A stretch of DNA of 64,000 bases, taken from contig NZ_PJBC01000065.1 in NCBI RefSeq assembly GCF_002836515.1, positions 578,408-642,407 of the forward strand. Reading direction: 5' to 3'. A model generated the notes under the pieces. The model was given only the letters and a program-made list of their open reading frames with translations. It did not search any database and was not told the DNA's origin. The position numbers and the translations under genes were made by a program. Source of the stretch: Pseudomonas sp. Choline-02u-1 (lineage in GTDB: Bacteria > Pseudomonadota > Gammaproteobacteria > Pseudomonadales > Pseudomonadaceae). Below are positions 1-9,799 of the stretch, in pieces; position 1 is the first letter of the stretch, and every line of letters starts with the position of its first letter.

Positions 1-1415
1 TAGTTGGCCGAGAAACCGCCGGCCCAGAGCATGCCGAACAGTGCCAGCGCCGCCAGTGCGCCAACGTACAGCGCACGTTGGCCCCAATGAATGCGGCTGC
101 GCTCGCGCTTGTCCAGGCCAGCCAGATCGGCCTCGGGGAAAATCACCTGGCTGAGCAAGTGGTGGATGAACCGCGAACGGCCGCTGCGCAGGGTCGGCAG
201 CACACCGGCGTTAAGGCCCAGGCTGGCGCCGATGCCGGCGGTGGTCGAATCCATTTCCTGGGTCAGGTGCGGCGCGCTGGTCAGGTAGAAACCGCGCAGT
301 TGCGTGGCGCGCTGATAGCGGTTGCCGGTGAACGCCATGTCGACGAACAGGCACAGACGCTCGCCGATCTGTCCCAACTGATGCGGGAAGTCGAGGATGC
401 GCCCACGGCGCTGAGTATCGCGCTCGGAGTGCATGCGCATGATCACTTGGCTGTTCAAGCGGCGCAGCAGCTCTTCGAACTCGCTGCGCAGAACCGCGAC
501 ATCGGTGCCGACCTGATCCTTGCGGAAACTGGTGCCGAGCACCTGATCGCTTTCTTCGCGGGTCAGTTGATCGAAGAACTCGTCGAAGCCGAGCAGCTTG
601 TCAGCCTTGCTCAGAACCAGATACACCGGCACGTCGACGTGCAGTTTCTGATGCACGTCCTGCAGTCGGCTGCGCACCTGGCGCGCCAGTGTCTCGATGT
701 CCTGCTCGCTGCCGCCGGTGAGGGTTTCCACCGGGATGGTCACCAGCACGCCGTTCAACGGGCGGCCGCGACGACGCTTGCGCAGCAGTTCCAGCAGGGT
801 GGTCCAGGCGTTGCCGTCGACTTCCGCGTCCGGTTGAGTGGTGTAGCGCCCGGCGGTGTCGATCAGCACACCGTGGTCGGCGAAGTACCAGTCGCAGTGA
901 CGGGTGCCGAGGGTGTCGCGGGTCAGCTTGCGGTCGATCTTGTTGATCGGAAATTCCAGACCGGAAAAGTCCAGCAGGCTGGTCTTGCCCGAGGACTGCG
1001 GACCGATCAGCAGGTACCACGGCAAGTCACTGCGCCAGCGCTCGCTGCGACCGCGATACAGGCTCGACGTTTTCAGGGTTTTCAGCGCGTCCTTGAAGCG
1101 CGCCTTCAACTCCTTCTGTTCTTCGTCGATCAACTCTTCGCGACGAATGCGGTCCTGGCCGTCCTCGCTTTCTTCCTCGGCTTTCTTGCGAATACCCGCG
1201 CGCCAGCTGACGAAGACCATGGTCAGGCCCCAGATCAGGAACAGCACGCTGATGGTCAGCAGGCGCGAGGTCGCGCTTTCCCAGAACTTGTAATCATCGA
1301 CCGCCAACAACGGGCCGACGAACCACACCAGCAGCGCCACGAACAGCACCAGCAGCAGAGTCCAGACCCAGGTCTGGCGCAGGAAGGCGCCGACTTTCTT
1401 GAAAAACTTTTTCAT
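1..1415 (-). CDS. tssM: TssM (IcmF), T6SS inner-membrane complex protein, N-terminal part
   Basis: This is the N-terminal ~471 residues of TssM; the rest lies beyond the left edge. TssM joins TssL and TssJ in the envelope-spanning complex of the T6SS. The start MKKFFKKVG is preceded by AGGGAC. Two membrane segments lie at about residues 12-35 and 48-68, followed by a charged coiled stretch (KKAEEESEDGQDRIRREEL) and a cytoplasmic NTPase-like domain with a Walker A motif, GPQSSGKTS. A third hydrophobic segment (RALYVGALAALALFGMLW) comes just before the edge, as expected for the family. It lies 14 nt downstream of tssL in the same operon. Confidence 0.96.
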   Translation of the reverse strand, partial: MKKFFKKVGAFLRQTWVWTLLLVLFVALLVWFVGPLLAVDDYKFWESATSRLLTISVLFLIWGLTMVFVSWRAGIRKKAEEESEDGQDRIRREELIDEEQKELKARFKDALKTLKTSSLYRGRSERWRSDLPWYLLIGPQSSGKTSLLDFSGLEFPINKIDRKLTRDTLGTRHCDWYFADHGVLIDTAGRYTTQPDAEVDGNAWTTLLELLRKRRRGRPLNGVLVTIPVETLTGGSEQDIETLARQVRSRLQDVHQKLHVDVPVYLVLSKADKLLGFDEFFDQLTREESDQVLGTSFRKDQVGTDVAVLRSEFEELLRRLNSQVIMRMHSERDTQRRGRILDFPHQLGQIGERLCLFVDMAFTGNRYQRATQLRGFYLTSAPHLTQEMDSTTAGIGASLGLNAGVLPTLRSGRSRFIHHLLSQVIFPEADLAGLDKRERSRIHWGQRALYVGALAALALFGMLWAGGFSAN

Positions 1416-1429
1416 CACACGTCCCTGTT

Positions 1430-2305
1430 TTACGGCTGCGCCTGCGGTTGTACCGCGGCTGGATCAAGCGGCTGATAAGGTTGCAGAACGGTGTCGCGCT
1501 GCTCGCCCAAAACCCAGGCGAAGCCCGAATACATCACGACCAGGCAGACCAGCGTAAAGAGCACCACCATCCACGCCGGCACGATGCGCACCAGATTGCG
1601 GCGCTGATCGTTGAGGCCTTCCCAGTGCGGCGACAGCTCGCGCGGCACGTCGCCACGCAACTGACGGATCTGCCGGTACAAGGCGTCGCGGATGCCTTCG
1701 AGTTCGAGCATGCCGCGCGCCTGAACGCGGTACTTGCCCTCGAAACCGAGCGACAGGCACAGGTACATCAGCTCGAGCATCGGCAGGTGCTTGACCGGGT
1801 TTTTCGACAGCCGATCGAGCAGCTGGAAAAACTTCTCGCCGCCGAAGGTTTCGTTGTGGAAGCTGCTCAGCAGGCTCATCTGCGACCACTCGCTTTCGTT
1901 GCCCCACGGCGTGGTCACGACGGCTTCGTCGACCACGGTGCAGAGCACGTAACGCGCGGCCATTACCTGGCTGCTTTCGGCGCCGTTGTGCAGGGCGCGC
2001 ACTTCGAACAACTTCAGCCCGGCGGTCAGGCGCTCATTGAGCGCGTACAGGTCTTCGCGGGTTTCGCTGTGCTTGAGGCGCACCACTTCCGAGAGCAGGT
2101 CGGACGAGGCCGCGACCAGCGAGTTGAGGCTGATGTTGAACGCTTCGGCCGGGCGCAGGCGCGCGGCGTAGATCATGCGTTCTTCCAGTTGCTCGAAGCG
2201 CGGCGGCGCGGCGAAGTCGGTCAATGGACTCGACGCCGGCCCGTGGCCCTGGCGATCGAGCAGGACGGTTTTATCGTCCTGGCTGTAATCCGTTTCCTTG
2301 ATCAT
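1430..2305 (-). CDS. tssL: TssL (DotU/IcmH), T6SS membrane complex protein
   Basis: A 291-residue protein with the DotU fold: a cytoplasmic helical domain (residues ~40-235, with family-like ALHNGAES, YVLCTVVDEAV and GNESEWSQ) and one C-terminal transmembrane anchor at about 242-265. There is no OmpA-like peptidoglycan-binding extension; the protein ends in a short proline/glutamine-rich tail, so it is the short form. TssL binds TssM and recruits the baseplate through TssK. The gene lies 5 nt after tssK and 14 nt before tssM, which implies one transcript. Confidence 0.97.
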   Translation of the reverse strand: MIKETDYSQDDKTVLLDRQGHGPASSPLTDFAAPPRFEQLEERMIYAARLRPAEAFNISLNSLVAASSDLLSEVVRLKHSETREDLYALNERLTAGLKLFEVRALHNGAESSQVMAARYVLCTVVDEAVVTTPWGNESEWSQMSLLSSFHNETFGGEKFFQLLDRLSKNPVKHLPMLELMYLCLSLGFEGKYRVQARGMLELEGIRDALYRQIRQLRGDVPRELSPHWEGLNDQRRNLVRIVPAWMVVLFTLVCLVVMYSGFAWVLGEQRDTVLQPYQPLDPAAVQPQAQP

Positions 2306-2310
2306 GTCGG

Positions 2311-3642
2311 TCAGTTCCTGATGGCCCAGAATTTCAGTTCAAGCTCGGCGAATTCGCCGGACACGTGGAACGCGAAACCGCCGGAGCGCTCGAGTTGTGC
2401 GAGGTCTTCGGAACTGAGTTCGAGGATGAAATAGGTTTTGTTCGAGTGGAACGCGATCTGCCGTGGGGCCACCGGCAACGGTTTGACCTTGATCCCCGGC
2501 AAGTGCAGGTTGACCAGTTGGCGGATGCGCTCCACCGGGCCGACCTTGAGGTGCTGCGGCAAGCGCTGACGCAGTTCTTCGGAGTCGCAGTTGGCACTGG
2601 CTGCCAGCACGAACGAGGCCGAGCCGAGCAGTTTGTGGTCGTGCAACGGCGAAACGATGATGCCGTACTGACGCGCCTGCAGGATCAGCTCGATGGCGTG
2701 CTGTTCGAGCACCATCGACAGCACCTGACGGATCGCTTCCATCAGTTTGCGGAAGCTTGCGCCCTGATCGGCATGGGAATAGCGGCTGTCCAGACGCGGG
2801 CGTTTGCTCTCGCCGGAGAAGGTCGCCAGATCGCCGAGCATGGTCAGCAGCGTGCGATACAACTCTTCCGGATGCACCTGCTCAAGACCCAGATAATGGC
2901 GCAGCAGCAGTTCGGTGCGGTTGATCAGTTGCAGCATCATGAAGTCGCCGACTTCAGCGCCGCCGACCTTGCCGTTGGAGCGAATCCGCTCGGCGATGGT
3001 GTCGCCACGGTGGCTGAGCATGCTGATGACTTCTTTCAGGCACGACAGCAGGTAGCTGGAGGCGTGGGCCTGAATGTAGGTCGGGACGAAATCCGGGTCG
3101 AGGCTGATCACGCCGTCGGGCGTGGTATCGAGCACGTCGCAGATCTTCAGCTTGACGTAGGCCTGGTCGCTCTGCTGCTCGCCGAGCAACAGCTTGAAGT
3201 CCGGACGACCGCAGCTGACCTGGCTGGCGGAATCGTCGCCGGCGTTGGAATCGGCAACTTCGGCGTCGTACGCGGTGTAGCGCGCGAGCACGTCGGATTG
3301 CTCCGGGCGGCGGGCCTCGATGTGGTTGCCGGTGACCAGTGGCAGCGCCAGATAGATCGGCGTGTTGCCGGTGTTCGGCGGCACGTCCAGCGCCAGCGGT
3401 TCGGTGTTGCCACCGAGCTCGAACAGGCTGCCGTCCGGCAGAATCCCCGAGGCTTCACTGATCACCAGTTTGCCCATGTTGAGGAATTGCAGGTCGATCT
3501 CCAAATTGAGAAAACCCCAGGTGTAGCCACCGAGCAACTGCGTGCGGGTTTTCATCTGGTGATCGTAGTAACGATCGTTGTGCTGGAAGTGCTGCGGGCG
3601 CAGCAGCATGCCTTCCTGCCAAATGACTTTATGGGTGTTCAT
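2311..3642 (-). CDS. tssK: TssK, T6SS baseplate protein
   Basis: A 443-residue protein, the usual length for TssK, which links the TssEFG wedge to the TssJLM membrane complex. The N-terminus has the family signature VIWQEGMLLRPQHFQ near residues 6-20. The remainder matches the expected shoulder, helical neck and C-terminal head arrangement, with no signal peptide or membrane segment. It is separated from tssJ by 2 nt, so translation is probably coupled. Confidence 0.97.
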   Translation of the reverse strand: MNTHKVIWQEGMLLRPQHFQHNDRYYDHQMKTRTQLLGGYTWGFLNLEIDLQFLNMGKLVISEASGILPDGSLFELGGNTEPLALDVPPNTGNTPIYLALPLVTGNHIEARRPEQSDVLARYTAYDAEVADSNAGDDSASQVSCGRPDFKLLLGEQQSDQAYVKLKICDVLDTTPDGVISLDPDFVPTYIQAHASSYLLSCLKEVISMLSHRGDTIAERIRSNGKVGGAEVGDFMMLQLINRTELLLRHYLGLEQVHPEELYRTLLTMLGDLATFSGESKRPRLDSRYSHADQGASFRKLMEAIRQVLSMVLEQHAIELILQARQYGIIVSPLHDHKLLGSASFVLAASANCDSEELRQRLPQHLKVGPVERIRQLVNLHLPGIKVKPLPVAPRQIAFHSNKTYFILELSSEDLAQLERSGGFAFHVSGEFAELELKFWAIRN

Positions 3643-3644
3643 GA

Positions 3645-4154
3645 TCAGTCATCCGCCTTGGCGAGCACTTGATGGGTGTTACGGATGCCGGTCTGGTCCA
3701 GCGTCAGGTCGACGTCGGTGACTTCCAGCGCAGTGATCTGAACCGTGTGGCGCCACTGGGTGTCCGGCAAGTCGCGGTAAGCGGCAAGAACGCCAACATA
3801 AAGGCTGCCCTCTTCCACCTTGAGCTTCATCTCCACGGTTTCACCCGGGCGCAGTTCGAGTTCTTCGCTGGCCACCAGATCCGGGTTGAGGGATTCCTTG
3901 GCGCGCTCGTAGAGGCTGAAGAAATCAGCGTTCTCGAAAGTCACCGGATGCTTGAGTTCGAACAGGCGCACGACGATTGGCGACGGCCGACCGTTGAGGT
4001 CCGGATTGAGCTGATCGCTGCCGGTCAGTTTCAGGTTGATCTTGGTCACTTTCGAGTACGGCGACAGCGACGAGCAACCGGCAAGCAGCACCAGCACGGT
4101 GAGCGCAGTCAGCGTCTTGAAAAAAGCGGTCGAGCGGCGAGACATGCGCATCAT
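3645..4154 (-). CDS. tssJ: TssJ, T6SS outer-membrane lipoprotein
   Basis: A 169-residue lipoprotein. Signal sequence residues 1-26 end in the lipobox LLAGC (lipidated Cys27). The mature part starts SSLSPYSKV and contains LFELKHPVTFENADFF, typical of the TssJ transthyretin-like fold. It anchors TssM to the outer membrane. The start overlaps the fha stop by 4 nt (ATGA), which supports the MMRMSRR start, although the in-frame ATG at 4145 is possible. Confidence 0.95.
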   Translation of the reverse strand: MMRMSRRSTAFFKTLTALTVLVLLAGCSSLSPYSKVTKINLKLTGSDQLNPDLNGRPSPIVVRLFELKHPVTFENADFFSLYERAKESLNPDLVASEELELRPGETVEMKLKVEEGSLYVGVLAAYRDLPDTQWRHTVQITALEVTDVDLTLDQTGIRNTHQVLAKADD

Positions 4155-5347
4155 CCTTGGTGGTCGGTGTGGAGGGTTGAGATCAGGCGGATCTGTTCTT
4201 CGTAGGCCTGAGCGAAGTCGCGGGCCAGCAGGCGCTCGCTCCAGTCATCGTCCTGACGCAGGGCCTGGTGATAGCGGCCGAACGCTCTCCAGCGCCCGCC
4301 CGATGTCGCGATCAACGGCTTGTTGTCGCGCTCGAAACGCAAGGTCAGTTGCTCTGGCGAGAAATGCTCCAGCGTGCCCCGCACGGCGGCGCGACTGGCG
4401 GTCAGCAGTGCCACTTGATGCGCCTGCAAATCACGGAACGCGCGGGATATCGCCTGCTCGGCCGGCAGGTGCCCGGGCTTGCTCGGCTGCAACAGAATCT
4501 GCAGTGCTTCGCTCGGATCGACGGCGAATTTCAGCGGGTTCTTGTTGGTGCCTTGCACGGTGGTCTGGGCCAGACGCAATTCGTTTTTCAGCTCCGAGCG
4601 AGTACGCAGACTCTGCTGCAAACCGCCGACGCTCTGGCGCAGCAGGCGCGCAGCGTTCAGCGCCAGCGCTTCACGTTCGTCGTGTCTGAGGCCTTTCACG
4701 TCGATGCCCAGCGCCGCGCCGAAGTGCTCCCAGAAACCTTCGCTCTGACGCTCAACGGCTTTCGGTGCAGGCGCCGGCTCAGGTTCGGCCGGGGCGGCGA
4801 TCAGCTCCGGGACCATCAGGCTTTCCATGTCGATGCGCGCGTAGTCGGCACGCTGACGGGAGTCTTCCGGCTTGGCGGTAGGCGACAGCAGCTCGTCGAT
4901 TTCCGAGTACACGCGCTCTTGCTGCTCGAGGGCATTGAGCGGGTCGAGGTCGAGGAACGCGTCGTCCGGAATGATGCTGCCGGCCGCGCGCGGACGGCCG
5001 ACTTCGCCGTCGAACGTGGCCGGATCGCGGACCAGCCGCGCACGAATCTCGAAGTCGCCGAGAATGTAGGTGCTGCCGTGCTCGATGCGCACCGGTTCGC
5101 CCTTGTGCAGGCGTGCGCCGCTGCTGCCGTCCTGGACACCATTGCTGCTGGTATCGGTGAGGAAAAACGAGCCCTCGCGGTAGCTGACAATCGCGTGGTG
5201 ATTGGACAGGTGACGCTTGCGGTCAGGGATGATCCAGTCGCAGTCCTCGCCGCGCCCGATCACGCCACCGGCCTGCTTGAAGGTTCGCTGGCACAACTCG
5301 GTGGGCACGAACTGCTTGGTGTTCAGCATTTCGAAAACCAATTCCAT
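4151..5347 (-). CDS. fha: FHA-domain T6SS regulatory protein (Fha/TagH)
   Basis: A 398-residue cytoplasmic protein with an N-terminal forkhead-associated domain (about residues 8-105; phosphothreonine-binding signatures IGRGEDCDW, SNHHA and SSNGV) and a C-terminal helical VasC/ImpI-type domain (about 205-395). Fha proteins bind phosphorylated partners and promote T6SS assembly. The place between orfX and tssJ matches fha2 in the HSI-2 arrangement. A cognate Ser/Thr kinase and phosphatase would be expected beyond the left edge but are not in this window. Confidence 0.93.
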   Translation of the reverse strand: MELVFEMLNTKQFVPTELCQRTFKQAGGVIGRGEDCDWIIPDRKRHLSNHHAIVSYREGSFFLTDTSSNGVQDGSSGARLHKGEPVRIEHGSTYILGDFEIRARLVRDPATFDGEVGRPRAAGSIIPDDAFLDLDPLNALEQQERVYSEIDELLSPTAKPEDSRQRADYARIDMESLMVPELIAAPAEPEPAPAPKAVERQSEGFWEHFGAALGIDVKGLRHDEREALALNAARLLRQSVGGLQQSLRTRSELKNELRLAQTTVQGTNKNPLKFAVDPSEALQILLQPSKPGHLPAEQAISRAFRDLQAHQVALLTASRAAVRGTLEHFSPEQLTLRFERDNKPLIATSGGRWRAFGRYHQALRQDDDWSERLLARDFAQAYEEQIRLISTLHTDHQG

Positions 5348-5365
5348 GTTTGATGCTCCTTGCGG

Positions 5366-5506
5366 TCACTTGCCGCGATTGACCGCTTGCGGATCACCCA
5401 ACGGGCGATAGTCGTTGTCGTTGAATTTGTAATTGCCGCTACAGCCGCCAAGGCCGCATAGAACGACGAGGGTCAGCAGGACAGCGTGCCAGTGACGAAC
5501 AGACAT
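5366..5506 (-). CDS. OrfX-type small lipoprotein of the T6SS operon
   Basis: A 46-residue protein missed by length cut-offs. It starts MSVRHWHAVLLTLVVLCG and has a lipobox (LGGC, Cys22), leaving a mature peptide of only 25 residues (starting CSGNYKFND). The ATG follows a purine-rich GGAGACCCTCTG leader. It lies between sfa and fha with 18 nt to fha, the same place as the small orfX (PA1664) that I recall in the HSI-2 cluster. Its function is unknown. Confidence 0.75.
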   Translation of the reverse strand: MSVRHWHAVLLTLVVLCGLGGCSGNYKFNDNDYRPLGDPQAVNRGK

Positions 5507-5599
5507 CAGAGGGTCTCCAGGTGTAGACAAAGCACAAAGCGCCGGCCCTTGCGGGCGGCGCTGAAATGGGTATTTGCGGACATCTCGCGGGCTCTTTGC

Positions 5600-7120
5600 C
5601 TAGCCATCGAAATCGCCCAGATTGATGTTCAAGCGTCCCAGCCGGTACAGCAGCGTGCGCCGTGGCAGGCCTAGTTCGCGGGCGGCGAGGGTCTGGTTGC
5701 CGTCGTTCTTGCGCAGGCAATCGAGCAGCAAGGTGCGCTCGACCTGCTCCAGCCGTTCACGCAGATTCAAGCCGCTGTTGTCTTCGGGCATCGGCTCCAG
5801 ACGCAGGGAAAAATGTTCGGCGAGCAACTCGCCACCCTCGCACAGCAATACCGCGCGCTCGACCAGTGCCTTGAGTTCGCGAACGTTGCCGGGGAAGGTG
5901 TAACCGCACAGATGTTCCAGTGCCGAGTCCGACCAGCGCACCGGATCACGCTGCAGAAACGTGCAGGTCTTCTCGGCGAAGTGCCGGGCCAGATCGAGGA
6001 TGTCGCCTTCGCGTTGACGCAGGGCCGGCAGCTCGATCGGGAACTGCGCGAGGCGGTAATACAGGTCCTCGCGGAACTTGCCTTCGCTGACCAGCGCCGC
6101 CAGATCACGGTGCGTCGCGGCGATGATGCGCACGTCGATCTTGTGCGTGTCGTTGGAGCCCAGCGGACGAATTTCGCCTTCCTGCAACACGCGCAGAATC
6201 TTCGCTTGCAGCGACAACGGCATGTCACCGATTTCATCGAGCAGCAGCGTGCCGCCATTGGCCGCGTCGAACAGCCCGGCGCGATCGCGATCGGCGCCGG
6301 TGAAAGCGCCTTTGCGATAGCCGAACAGTTCGCTTTCCAGCAGGTTTTCCGGGAATGCCGCGCAGTTCTGCACGATGAATGCCTGGGAGCGACGCGGGCC
6401 GCAATCGTGAATCGCCCGCGCCACCACTTCCTTGCCGGTGCCGGTTTCGCCACGCAACAGCACGGTGTAGGGGCTGTGGAGGATCTTGCTGATCAGCGAG
6501 TAGGTCTGGCGCATCGCCGCGCTTTTGCCGATCAGGCCGTAGCCGCTGATGCTCGGCACGCTGCGTGTGGCCGTGGCCGATTCGGCCGGCGGCTGACGCA
6601 GGCGTTGCAGCAGATGCAGTTGGCCGAGCACGAACGAACCGAGCTGGCCGAGGGAATCGGCGAAACCCTGCAGGTCGGTACGCCGACGGCTGGCACACAG
6701 CAGCAAGCCCTCGACCGACTTGTGCTGGTTGACCAGCGGCACACACAACAGTGATTGCCATGACATACCCGCCGCCGGCAGAAAACTGGTTTCGTGCAGG
6801 CTGCCGGCCAGGTCGTCGAGGCACACCACGCGGTTCTGGCACAGGGCGAATTGCAGCAGTTGTTCACCGTTGTAATCCGCCGGCAGGCTCGCCGCCTGAC
6901 GCGGTTGCAGCGCGCCGTCGAGATACTCGGCGTTCATGCCCAGGCAGGTGTGGGTGGCGTCGAGCAGATACAGCTGCGTCAGCTCGCAGCCACTCAGCTC
7001 GGCCAGACCACGGACGAATTCACCCAGCAGCGCGGCGCTGTTCGCCGCCCGCGACAGACTGGCGAACTGCGCCAGCAACGCTTCGGCGTAGACCAGTGGC
7101 TGCGGCACTTGAGTGAACAT
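5600..7120 (-). CDS. sfa: Sfa, sigma-54-dependent activator of the T6SS
   Basis: A 506-residue enhancer-binding protein. Residues ~20-170 form a GAF-like sensor, 195-430 the AAA+ domain (Walker A GETGTGKE at 224-231, GAFTGA loop at 271-276 for sigma-54 contact, then GTLLLDEIGD), and the C-terminus is a Fis-type helix-turn-helix (NQTLAARELGLPRRTLLYRL). The ATG at 7120 is preferred over an upstream GTG because GAGGTGG is well spaced before it. It lies just after clpV, as in HSI-2. It probably controls some of the T6SS operons, but I found no convincing -24/-12 element in the divergent intergenic region. Confidence 0.93.
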   Translation of the reverse strand: MFTQVPQPLVYAEALLAQFASLSRAANSAALLGEFVRGLAELSGCELTQLYLLDATHTCLGMNAEYLDGALQPRQAASLPADYNGEQLLQFALCQNRVVCLDDLAGSLHETSFLPAAGMSWQSLLCVPLVNQHKSVEGLLLCASRRRTDLQGFADSLGQLGSFVLGQLHLLQRLRQPPAESATATRSVPSISGYGLIGKSAAMRQTYSLISKILHSPYTVLLRGETGTGKEVVARAIHDCGPRRSQAFIVQNCAAFPENLLESELFGYRKGAFTGADRDRAGLFDAANGGTLLLDEIGDMPLSLQAKILRVLQEGEIRPLGSNDTHKIDVRIIAATHRDLAALVSEGKFREDLYYRLAQFPIELPALRQREGDILDLARHFAEKTCTFLQRDPVRWSDSALEHLCGYTFPGNVRELKALVERAVLLCEGGELLAEHFSLRLEPMPEDNSGLNLRERLEQVERTLLLDCLRKNDGNQTLAARELGLPRRTLLYRLGRLNINLGDFDG

Positions 7121-7130
7121 CACGCCCACC

Positions 7131-9788
7131 TCAGACGAACTCGCAGGTCACGCTGGAGTTGCCGTCGAGCGTGGCATGCACACGCTTGAGGCTTTCGCCG
7201 GTTGCCATGGCATCGAGCAGACGATCAGCCACCAGCGGCAACACGTGTTGATCGAGCAAATGGTCGATCAGACGCGCACCGCTTTCGCTTTGCGTGCAGC
7301 GCTCGGACAGGTGATCGACGAGGTTCTGGCACCAAGTGAAATCCAGCTGACGACGATTCAGGCGCTCGCCCAGACGGCCGAGTTTGATTTCGATCAGTTC
7401 GCGCAGTACCGGGCCGCCGACCGGGTAGTACGGCACGACTTTCATCCGCGCCAGCAGCGCCGGTTTGAAGTGTTTGCTGAGCACCGGGCGAATGGTTTCT
7501 TCGAGCACTTCGGCGGTCGGCCGTGCGCCGTCTTCGCAGAGCTCGCTGATCTTGTCGCTGCCCAGGTTGGAGGTCATCAGGATCAACGCGTTGCGGAAGT
7601 CGATCTCGCGACCTTCGCCGTCGTTGGCCACGCCTTTGTCGAAGATTTGGTAGAACAAGTTGAGCACGTCCGGATCAGCCTTCTCGACTTCATCGAGCAA
7701 CACCACCGAATACGGCTTCTGCCGCACCGCTTCGGTGAGCATGCCGCCCTCGCCGTAACCGACGTAGCCCGGAGGCGCGCCGATCAGGCGCGAGACGGTG
7801 TGCTTCTCCTGGAATTCGGACATGTTGATGGTGGTGATGAAACGGTCGCCGCCATACAGCAGGTCAGCCAGGGCCAGCGCGGTTTCGGTCTTGCCGACGC
7901 CGCTCGGGCCGACCAGCAGGAACACGCCGACCGGTGCGTCAGGCTTGTTCAGGCCGGCCGCAGTGGCGCGCATCGAGCGATCCAGCGCGTGCACGGCTTG
8001 TTCCTGACCACGAATGCGCGTGCGCAGATCGGTGGCGAAACTGGCGACCTTGGCGTTGTGTTCGCGGGCCAGTTGCGCCAACGGCACGCCGGTCCAGGCG
8101 CTGATCACTTCGGCAACCAGACGCGGGCACACTTCGAAGCTGACCAGACGCTCTTTGACTTGCGCAGCAGTCAACGCCGTGTGGGTTTCGTGAAGCTGAG
8201 CTTCCAGCGCTTCGACGCTTTGGCCTTCTTCAACCTCAGCGACCACGGTTTCAATCACGGTGCCTTCGGCGTCTTCTTCAACGTTGACGGTTGGCTCGAC
8301 CGCTGCGGCTTCGCGGGCCTTGGCCAATTGCTGACGCAGTTCCAGCAGGCGCTCGGCCAGTTCTTTTTGCTCAGTCCACAGGGTCTCGAGCGCAACCATC
8401 TCGCTTTCGGCTTCGTCCAGACGCGCTTCCAGTGCTTCCAGCGCTTCGTGGTCGATCAGCAGACCGGCCTCGGCATCGCGGCGCAGGGCCTGACGCTGAC
8501 GGCCGCCTTCAGCCAGTTCGCCACGCAGGCGCTCAAGGCTTTCCGGGGCGGCGGCGAGGCTGATGCGCACGCGGGCGCAAGCGGTGTCGAGCACATCGAC
8601 AGCTTTGTCCGGCAGCTGCCGACCGGCCAGATAACGCGCGGACAATTCAGCCGCCGAAACCACCGCGTCATCGCGCAGATAGATGCCGTGGCTCTTCTCG
8701 TAAACCTGGGCCAGACCACGGAGGATGGTCACCGCTTCGCTGACGGTCGGTTCGTGCAGTTGCACCGGTTGGAAGCGACGGGCCAGCGCCGGGTCCTTCT
8801 CGAAGTATTTCTTGTACTCGGCCCAGGTCGTCGCGGCGATGGTGCGCAATTCGCCACGGGCCAGCGCCGGTTTCAGCAGGTTGGCTGCGTCGGAGCCACC
8901 GGCATTGCCGCCCGCGCCGATCAGCGTGTGAGCTTCGTCGATGAACAGAATGATCGGTTTCGGCGAGGCTTTGACTTCGTCGATCACGCCTTTGAGGCGA
9001 CGCTCGAACTCACCTTTGACGCTGGCGCCGGCCTGCAACAGGCCCATGTCCAGCGAGAGCAATTCAACGCCTTTGAGCACCTGCGGTACTTCACCGGCAG
9101 CGATGCGCGAGGCCAGACCTTCGACGATGGCGGTTTTACCGACACCGGCTTCACCGACGACGATCGGGTTGTTCTTGCGGCGACGGGCAAGGATGTCGAC
9201 CATCTGCCGGATCGCGCCGTCACGGCACAGCACCGGGTCGAGTTTGCCGTCGCGGGCCTGCTGGGTCAGGTTGTGGGTGAAGCGCTGCAACAGCGATTCG
9301 CCTTGCGCGGCCGGTTTGCCATTGGCCGCCGGCTGCTCCTGTTGCGACAGGGCAAATTCTTTCAAGCGATCAATGTTCAGTTTGGCGAGCAGCGGCTGAT
9401 AACGGCTGCCGGCGTAGCGCATCGGGTTGCGCAGCAGCGCGAGAATCAGCGCGGCGTCTTCAACCTGGGTCTGGCCCAGTTCAAGGTTGGCCACCAGCAG
9501 TGCGTCTTGCAGCCACTGCACCAGTTCCGGAGCGAACACCGGGTTGCGCGAAGCGCTGTGCTCGACCCGCGATTGCAGCGCGGCGCTCAGCTCTCCAGCG
9601 TCAACGTCAGCATCTTGCAACGCGCGCGACAGCAAGCCGTTCGGGCGCTCGAGCAGGCCCAGCAGCAAGTCTTCGACCAGAATCTTGCTGCCGCCACGGG
9701 CCACGCAACGCTCGGCCGAACGCTCCAGATCACGACGGGTTTCGGCGTCCAGCGCCTGGATGAGTTGTTGCAGGTCTACGTTGATCAT
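7131..9788 (-). CDS. clpV: ClpV (TssH), T6SS sheath-recycling AAA+ ATPase
   Basis: An 885-residue Clp/Hsp100 ATPase. It has an N-terminal sheath-recognition domain, a first AAA+ module (Walker A GEAGVGKT at 212-219), a long coiled-coil middle domain (~410-540) and a second module (Walker A GPSGVGKT at 627-634). It unfolds contracted TssBC sheath through the TssC N-terminal helix. It starts 11 nt after tssG, and its stop nearly abuts the sfa start, fitting one operon. Confidence 0.98.
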   Translation of the reverse strand: MINVDLQQLIQALDAETRRDLERSAERCVARGGSKILVEDLLLGLLERPNGLLSRALQDADVDAGELSAALQSRVEHSASRNPVFAPELVQWLQDALLVANLELGQTQVEDAALILALLRNPMRYAGSRYQPLLAKLNIDRLKEFALSQQEQPAANGKPAAQGESLLQRFTHNLTQQARDGKLDPVLCRDGAIRQMVDILARRRKNNPIVVGEAGVGKTAIVEGLASRIAAGEVPQVLKGVELLSLDMGLLQAGASVKGEFERRLKGVIDEVKASPKPIILFIDEAHTLIGAGGNAGGSDAANLLKPALARGELRTIAATTWAEYKKYFEKDPALARRFQPVQLHEPTVSEAVTILRGLAQVYEKSHGIYLRDDAVVSAAELSARYLAGRQLPDKAVDVLDTACARVRISLAAAPESLERLRGELAEGGRQRQALRRDAEAGLLIDHEALEALEARLDEAESEMVALETLWTEQKELAERLLELRQQLAKAREAAAVEPTVNVEEDAEGTVIETVVAEVEEGQSVEALEAQLHETHTALTAAQVKERLVSFEVCPRLVAEVISAWTGVPLAQLAREHNAKVASFATDLRTRIRGQEQAVHALDRSMRATAAGLNKPDAPVGVFLLVGPSGVGKTETALALADLLYGGDRFITTINMSEFQEKHTVSRLIGAPPGYVGYGEGGMLTEAVRQKPYSVVLLDEVEKADPDVLNLFYQIFDKGVANDGEGREIDFRNALILMTSNLGSDKISELCEDGARPTAEVLEETIRPVLSKHFKPALLARMKVVPYYPVGGPVLRELIEIKLGRLGERLNRRQLDFTWCQNLVDHLSERCTQSESGARLIDHLLDQHVLPLVADRLLDAMATGESLKRVHATLDGNSSVTCEFV

Positions 9789-9799
9789 GGCTCACGTCC

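Noticed and set aside
5439..5720. A 93-codon minus-strand frame across the orfX region and the sfa end
   Set aside because: It overlaps both genes in another frame and has no family features; the 46-residue lipoprotein explains the region better.
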